Positions 59,271 through 64,000 of a DNA stretch of 64,000 nucleotides are shown piece by piece. The first letter of the stretch is position 1, and the number at the start of each line of letters is the position of its first letter. The notes beneath the pieces are model-generated. The model did not search any database. It saw nothing but the letters and a program-made list of their open reading frames with translations, and was not told the origin of the DNA. The DNA comes from Corynebacterium aurimucosum ATCC 700975 (GTDB lineage: Bacteria; Actinomycetota; Actinomycetes; Mycobacteriales; Mycobacteriaceae), in the NCBI RefSeq assembly GCF_007672725.1, contig NZ_VDTC01000002.1, positions 310,001-374,000 of the forward strand. The letters are read 5' to 3'. The position numbers and the translations under genes are program-made.

Positions 59271-60809
59271 ATGGCCCGCTCCGCATCCGCGCGCGTATCC
59301 CTGCGCATTCCCAACCCCCTTCCTTTGGGCATCGTCTCCGCGGCGATCCTTGCTCTCGCCTCCTTCTCTGGTGGCGCAACCCGGAACCGCGGCGGCTTTC
59401 TTGAGGCACTCAATATCGGATTTCTCGCGTATGGCCACGGCCGCAACATCGGCATAGTCCTCTATTGGGTTGGCCTCTTTGGATTGGTCGCCGCGTGGGT
59501 CCTGGCTGGGCGTTATCTCATCGCCCCACAGCTCAAGAACCCGCAACCCGACGGCGCGCTGTCTGACATCCGCCGAATGCTGATGTGCTGGGTTGCCCCG
59601 CTGTTGTGCGCGGCCCCACTGGCTTCGCGGGACGTGTACTCCTATCTCATGCAGGGAGCCATGGTGCGCGATGGTTTCGATCCTTATGTCGAAGGCGCGG
59701 CTGTTAACCCCGGCCCCTTCCTGCTGGAAGTCTCACACGACTGGCGAAACACCACTACGCCTTATGGTCCGCTGCACTTGTGGATGGGCAACGGGGTAAC
59801 CAACCTCGTGGGGGACAATGTCGCCGCGGGCATCATCGTCTATAAGGCGATATCGGTCCTCGGCTTTGCCGCCATCGCTTGGTCGATTCCACGCCTTGCA
59901 CGCAGCATCGGGGGCGATCCGGCGCTAGCACTGTGGTTGGGTGTAGCGAATCCAGTGATTCTATTGCACCTCATCGGCGGCATGCACAATGAATCGGTCA
60001 TGGTGGGCTTGGTATCGCTGGGATTGCTCGCCGCGGTTCACAACAAGTTTCATCTCAGCCTCCTTCTTGTCGGCGTAGCGGTGTCGCTCAAAGCCACAGC
60101 TGTATTCGCCGCACCGTTTATCGTGTGGCTCATGCTGCACCACTGGGCGCCGAAAGGCACCACGCCACTCAAGCGCTTCGGGGTCTTTCTCCTGTCCGGC
60201 ATCGTTGCCGTGGCGGAGGTCGCGCTGGCGGTGGCGGTGATTACGTGGGCGTCGGGAAGCTCGTGGGGCTGGTTGTCACAAATCAGCGGCAATTCCAAGG
60301 TGATCAATCCCCTGGCCGGCCCTACCTTGCTCGCCGACATTCTGGTACCGCTCATCCAGGTCTTCTCCCCCGATACCACCTATAACGGGGTGCTCAGCGT
60401 GTTGCGTTCAATTGCGATGATCCTCATGCTCCTCGGCCTCGTCATCGTGTGGTGGTGGGGGCGAACGGGCGTGCGCCGCGCGATTGCCGCTACGGCTGCT
60501 GCCTACCAGGTGGCGTTCGTCTTCAACTCTGTGACGCTTCCCTGGTATTACGCCTCCGTGCTCACGCTCATGGGAACCTTCCGCCCACCGCTGCCCTTGA
60601 TCAAACTAACCACCGGCGTGGCCCTCTTTATCGGAGTGGCCTTCGCTGGCGACGGAAACCACCAGCTCTATAACTGGTTCTGGGACATCGCCATGGTGGT
60701 CGTGGCATGGTCAGCAACGCAGTGGATTTTCGATGGTGTTCCACGCACCACCGCGGCCATGGATGAGGCTGCTACTGCTAAAACGCCGAAGCCTGCGCGC
60801 GCCGAATAA
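59271..60809 (+). CDS. mptA: Alpha-(1->6)-mannopyranosyltransferase MptA (GT-C)
   Basis: 512 residues from the ATG at 59271, one base after the idsA stop. A polytopic GT-C enzyme with about 12-13 helices that extends the alpha-1,6-mannan core of lipomannan and lipoarabinomannan, using polyprenyl-phosphate mannose. The first periplasmic loop carries SRDVYSYLMQGAMVRDGFDPY, with the acidic residue expected for GT-C catalysis. The choice between MptA and its paralogue MptB rests on the idsA-mptA-Rv2175c-pknL order shared with M. tuberculosis. Confidence 0.87.
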   Translation: MARSASARVSLRIPNPLPLGIVSAAILALASFSGGATRNRGGFLEALNIGFLAYGHGRNIGIVLYWVGLFGLVAAWVLAGRYLIAPQLKNPQPDGALSDIRRMLMCWVAPLLCAAPLASRDVYSYLMQGAMVRDGFDPYVEGAAVNPGPFLLEVSHDWRNTTTPYGPLHLWMGNGVTNLVGDNVAAGIIVYKAISVLGFAAIAWSIPRLARSIGGDPALALWLGVANPVILLHLIGGMHNESVMVGLVSLGLLAAVHNKFHLSLLLVGVAVSLKATAVFAAPFIVWLMLHHWAPKGTTPLKRFGVFLLSGIVAVAEVALAVAVITWASGSSWGWLSQISGNSKVINPLAGPTLLADILVPLIQVFSPDTTYNGVLSVLRSIAMILMLLGLVIVWWWGRTGVRRAIAATAAAYQVAFVFNSVTLPWYYASVLTLMGTFRPPLPLIKLTTGVALFIGVAFAGDGNHQLYNWFWDIAMVVVAWSATQWIFDGVPRTTAAMDEAATAKTPKPARAE

Positions 60810-61170
60810 CCTCGCGCGCAAGGTGCCCGTGGAGCGCGTCAATGGGGCGGCCTGGCAAAGACTCATCTTCGGTAAACAGGTGCGCCAGAATCTCATTGTC
60901 GCCCCACCCGTTGTCCGAAAGAACTGTAATGACACCGGACACGTGCTTGGAAATGACGCCCTTGGAATTGAAGAATGCCTCCGGGACGAGGCGCTCCCCC
61001 TCGGCGTTTCGCCACACGATGAATTTACGCGCGTTGAGCAGGTCGAAGACGCGAGTGATGGGAAGATCGAGCTTTTCAGCAACCTCAGCGAGCGTCAGCA
61101 GCTTTTCGCCGGCGAGGAGCTGCGGTAGTTCCGGGTGCGGATTCTCGAAGTTGTTCTCAGAATTAGTCAC
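60778..61170 (-). CDS. Rv2175c-like winged-helix DNA-binding protein
   Basis: 130 residues from the GTG at 61170, which lies 7 nt after a TACAGT -10 element and is probably a leaderless start. The N-terminal helix-turn-helix (LLTLAEVAEKLDLPITRVFDLLNARKFIVWRN) and the C-terminal wing/helix region match Rv2175c, a DNA-binding protein phosphorylated by the kinase PknL. The gene is divergent from pknL, and its 3' end overlaps mptA by 32 nt. Targets are unknown. Confidence 0.85.
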   Translation of the reverse strand: MTNSENNFENPHPELPQLLAGEKLLTLAEVAEKLDLPITRVFDLLNARKFIVWRNAEGERLVPEAFFNSKGVISKHVSGVITVLSDNGWGDNEILAHLFTEDESLPGRPIDALHGHLAREVIRRAQASAF

Positions 61171-61227
61171 GGACACAACTGTAGCCGGATCACACTTTGG
61201 GGCGCTGATCGGCCATACTGGAATCCA
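61170..61227. promoter_or_regulatory. Compact divergent promoters, Rv2175c homologue / pknL
   Basis: Only 56 bp separate the two start codons. TACAGT (61183-61178, minus) lies 7 nt before the GTG at 61170. CATACT (61214-61219, plus) lies 7 nt before the ATG at 61227. Both spacings predict transcripts that start at the start codon. The two -35 regions must overlap. Confidence 0.55.
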
Positions 61228-62477
61228 TGACAAGGCTGAACGTGGGCGACATTCTTGAAGGACGCTACCGCATCGATCAGCCGATCGCTCGCGGCGGCAT
61301 GTCCACCGTGTATCGCTGTGTCGACATGAGATTGGGCCGCGCGGTCGCCGCCAAGGTCATGGATGAGCGCTATCACGATGACCCTGTCTTCGTCACCCGC
61401 TTCGAGCGCGAGGCCCGCGCCATGGCGCAGCTAAGCCACCCCAACCTCGTCGCCGTGCATGATTTCTCCGCGGATGGGTTGCCCATCTATCTCATCATGG
61501 AGCTCATCACCGGCGGCACCTTGCGCGAGCTCCTTGCTGAACGCGGCCCCATGCCGCCACATGCCGCAGCCGGCGTCATGCACTCCGTGCTGGCCGGGCT
61601 CACCGAGGTCCACCACGCCGGCCTCGTGCACCGCGATATCAAGCCAGACAACGTTCTCATCACGGACAACCACCGCGTTAAGGTCGGCGATTTCGGCTTG
61701 GTGCGCTCCGCCAAAGCGGAGCACGATAGCTCGGGTCAAATCGTCGGCACCGTCAGCTACCTCTCCCCCGAGCAGGTTACGGGTGCGGATATCACCCCGG
61801 CTTCCGATGTCTATTCGGCCGGAATTGTCCTGTTTGAGCTCCTTACCGGCACGGTCCCCTTCCACGGCGAGACCCCACTGGCCCACGCCACAGCGCGCGT
61901 GCACGCGGATGTGGTGGCGCCGTCCTCACGCATCGAGGGGGTGCCCATGCTTTTCGACGCCCTCGTGGCCACCGCCACCGCGCGCCAGCCGGCCGAAAGG
62001 TTTGCGGATGCCGGCGAATTCCTCGATGCGCTGGATGATGTATCCCGTGAACTGCAGCTCCCGCAATTCACCGTCCCCGTCCCGCGGAACTCAGCTGCTG
62101 CACGAACAGCCGCTGTGCCCACGGATTTTTCAGGGGCAGGCAATACCCGGGTCTTCGAAGCCACCTCCACGATCCCGGCGCCTCAACCGCCCACGCGGGA
62201 AACCCGTGTAGAGCCTCGAAACGATGCTTTTCTCCCGCCGGCCGCACCGGTAAATCCCCCGGCACCGTCCCCTGCGGTAGCAGAACCTTCTGCGCCGCTT
62301 CCCCCGGCCGGTGCCGAGGAGGAGCCAGAAGAGCGCCCTTTGAGCAACCGCAGCGCCATCGCGCTTATAGGTTTCCTCATACTAGTCGGGCTTGCCACCT
62401 TGGCCGTCGCCGTGGCAGCCTGGTGGTTTGGCTCCGGAGAATACGGCACGTGGCCGATTCTCTGGAGGCCATATTAG
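61227..62477 (+). CDS. pknL: Serine/threonine protein kinase PknL (no PASTA domains)
   Basis: Hanks-type kinase domain in residues 1-280: glycine loop IARGGMSTVY, ATP lysine K43 (AAKV), catalytic HRDIKPDN (D137) and DFG (D155), then GTVSYLSPEQ. A Pro/Ala-rich juxtamembrane segment (about 290-370) leads to one transmembrane helix (about 373-396) and a short outer tail of about 15 residues. There are no PASTA repeats, so it cannot sense muropeptides through them. The likely substrate is the divergent Rv2175c-like protein. Control of growth or division is suggested by the location near dcw. Confidence 0.92.
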   Translation: MTRLNVGDILEGRYRIDQPIARGGMSTVYRCVDMRLGRAVAAKVMDERYHDDPVFVTRFEREARAMAQLSHPNLVAVHDFSADGLPIYLIMELITGGTLRELLAERGPMPPHAAAGVMHSVLAGLTEVHHAGLVHRDIKPDNVLITDNHRVKVGDFGLVRSAKAEHDSSGQIVGTVSYLSPEQVTGADITPASDVYSAGIVLFELLTGTVPFHGETPLAHATARVHADVVAPSSRIEGVPMLFDALVATATARQPAERFADAGEFLDALDDVSRELQLPQFTVPVPRNSAAARTAAVPTDFSGAGNTRVFEATSTIPAPQPPTRETRVEPRNDAFLPPAAPVNPPAPSPAVAEPSAPLPPAGAEEEPEERPLSNRSAIALIGFLILVGLATLAVAVAAWWFGSGEYGTWPILWRPY

Positions 62478-62479
62478 CC

Positions 62480-63887
<1,408 letters not shown>

Positions 63888-64000
63888 TTAACCATCTTGG
63901 GTCTATCGCGCGTTAGTTAATGGCATTTCGGCCACGGTATTAATTCACGCTTTATTAACGCGGTTGCCCCTAGTCAACGGCAAGTGCTGTTCACAAACCC

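Overview
The window is a chromosomal segment of a Corynebacterium (Actinobacteria). The GC content is high. Division and cell-wall genes run in the order mraZ-rsmH-ftsL-ftsI-murE-murF-mraY-murD-ftsW-murG-murC-ftsQ-ftsZ-pgeF-yggS-sepF-yggT-divIVA. A mycolate-group mannan locus follows (idsA-mptA-Rv2175c homologue-pknL-aroG). A McbR-type operator (TAGAC-N6-GTCTA) and an actinobacterial ileS T-box are also present. I cannot name the species from the sequence alone. I saw no rRNA, tRNA, insertion sequence, prophage or CRISPR.

Layout. 1-8.6 kb: 3' part of a DnaQ-like exonuclease with BRCT domain, an unknown gene, a RelS-type small alarmone synthetase, an S4 RNA-binding protein, a small membrane protein, a YigZ protein, ilvA, and two exported, membrane-anchored proteins. 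8.6-16.8 kb: a MetE-like gene behind a McbR operator, dnaE, rarD, two small membrane proteins, rluD and lspA. 16.8-21.0 kb: two lipoproteins, L-asparaginase and dinB. 21.1-27.7 kb: an accessory-looking transport block, with an ABC importer of the Fe3+/phosphonate type ending in a metallophosphoesterase gene, then a GntR regulator with an MFS transporter. 27.8-31.3 kb: ileS with its T-box leader. 31.3-32.7 kb: an HNH endonuclease-like gene and a small membrane protein.

32.7-53.3 kb is the whole dcw cluster on the minus strand. It makes the lipid-linked peptidoglycan precursor (MurE, F, D, C, MraY, MurG), the septal synthase pair (FtsW, FtsI), the divisome (FtsZ, FtsQ, FtsL, SepF) and the polar growth organiser DivIVA. 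Its upstream end carries three phased MraZ boxes on the mraZ promoter and a long hairpin plus U-tract between mraZ and rsmH that looks like an attenuator.

53.4-56.2 kb holds an FtsX/HrtB-like ABC exporter and a TetR regulator, divergent from mraZ. Its promoter region has a second, independent phased MraZ-like array and a 19-bp near-perfect palindrome that suits the TetR protein. 56.3-64 kb matches the conserved mycobacterial/corynebacterial neighbourhood: DUF3040 protein, SAV_6107-type HEPN protein, GNAT acetyltransferase, IdsA, MptA, Rv2175c homologue, PknL kinase and class II DAHP synthase.

Most genes are ordinary core genes. The regulatory DNA is the most interesting part: the second MraZ array with the TetR palindrome, the mraZ-rsmH attenuator, the McbR operator, the translational ileS T-box, and many probable leaderless starts.
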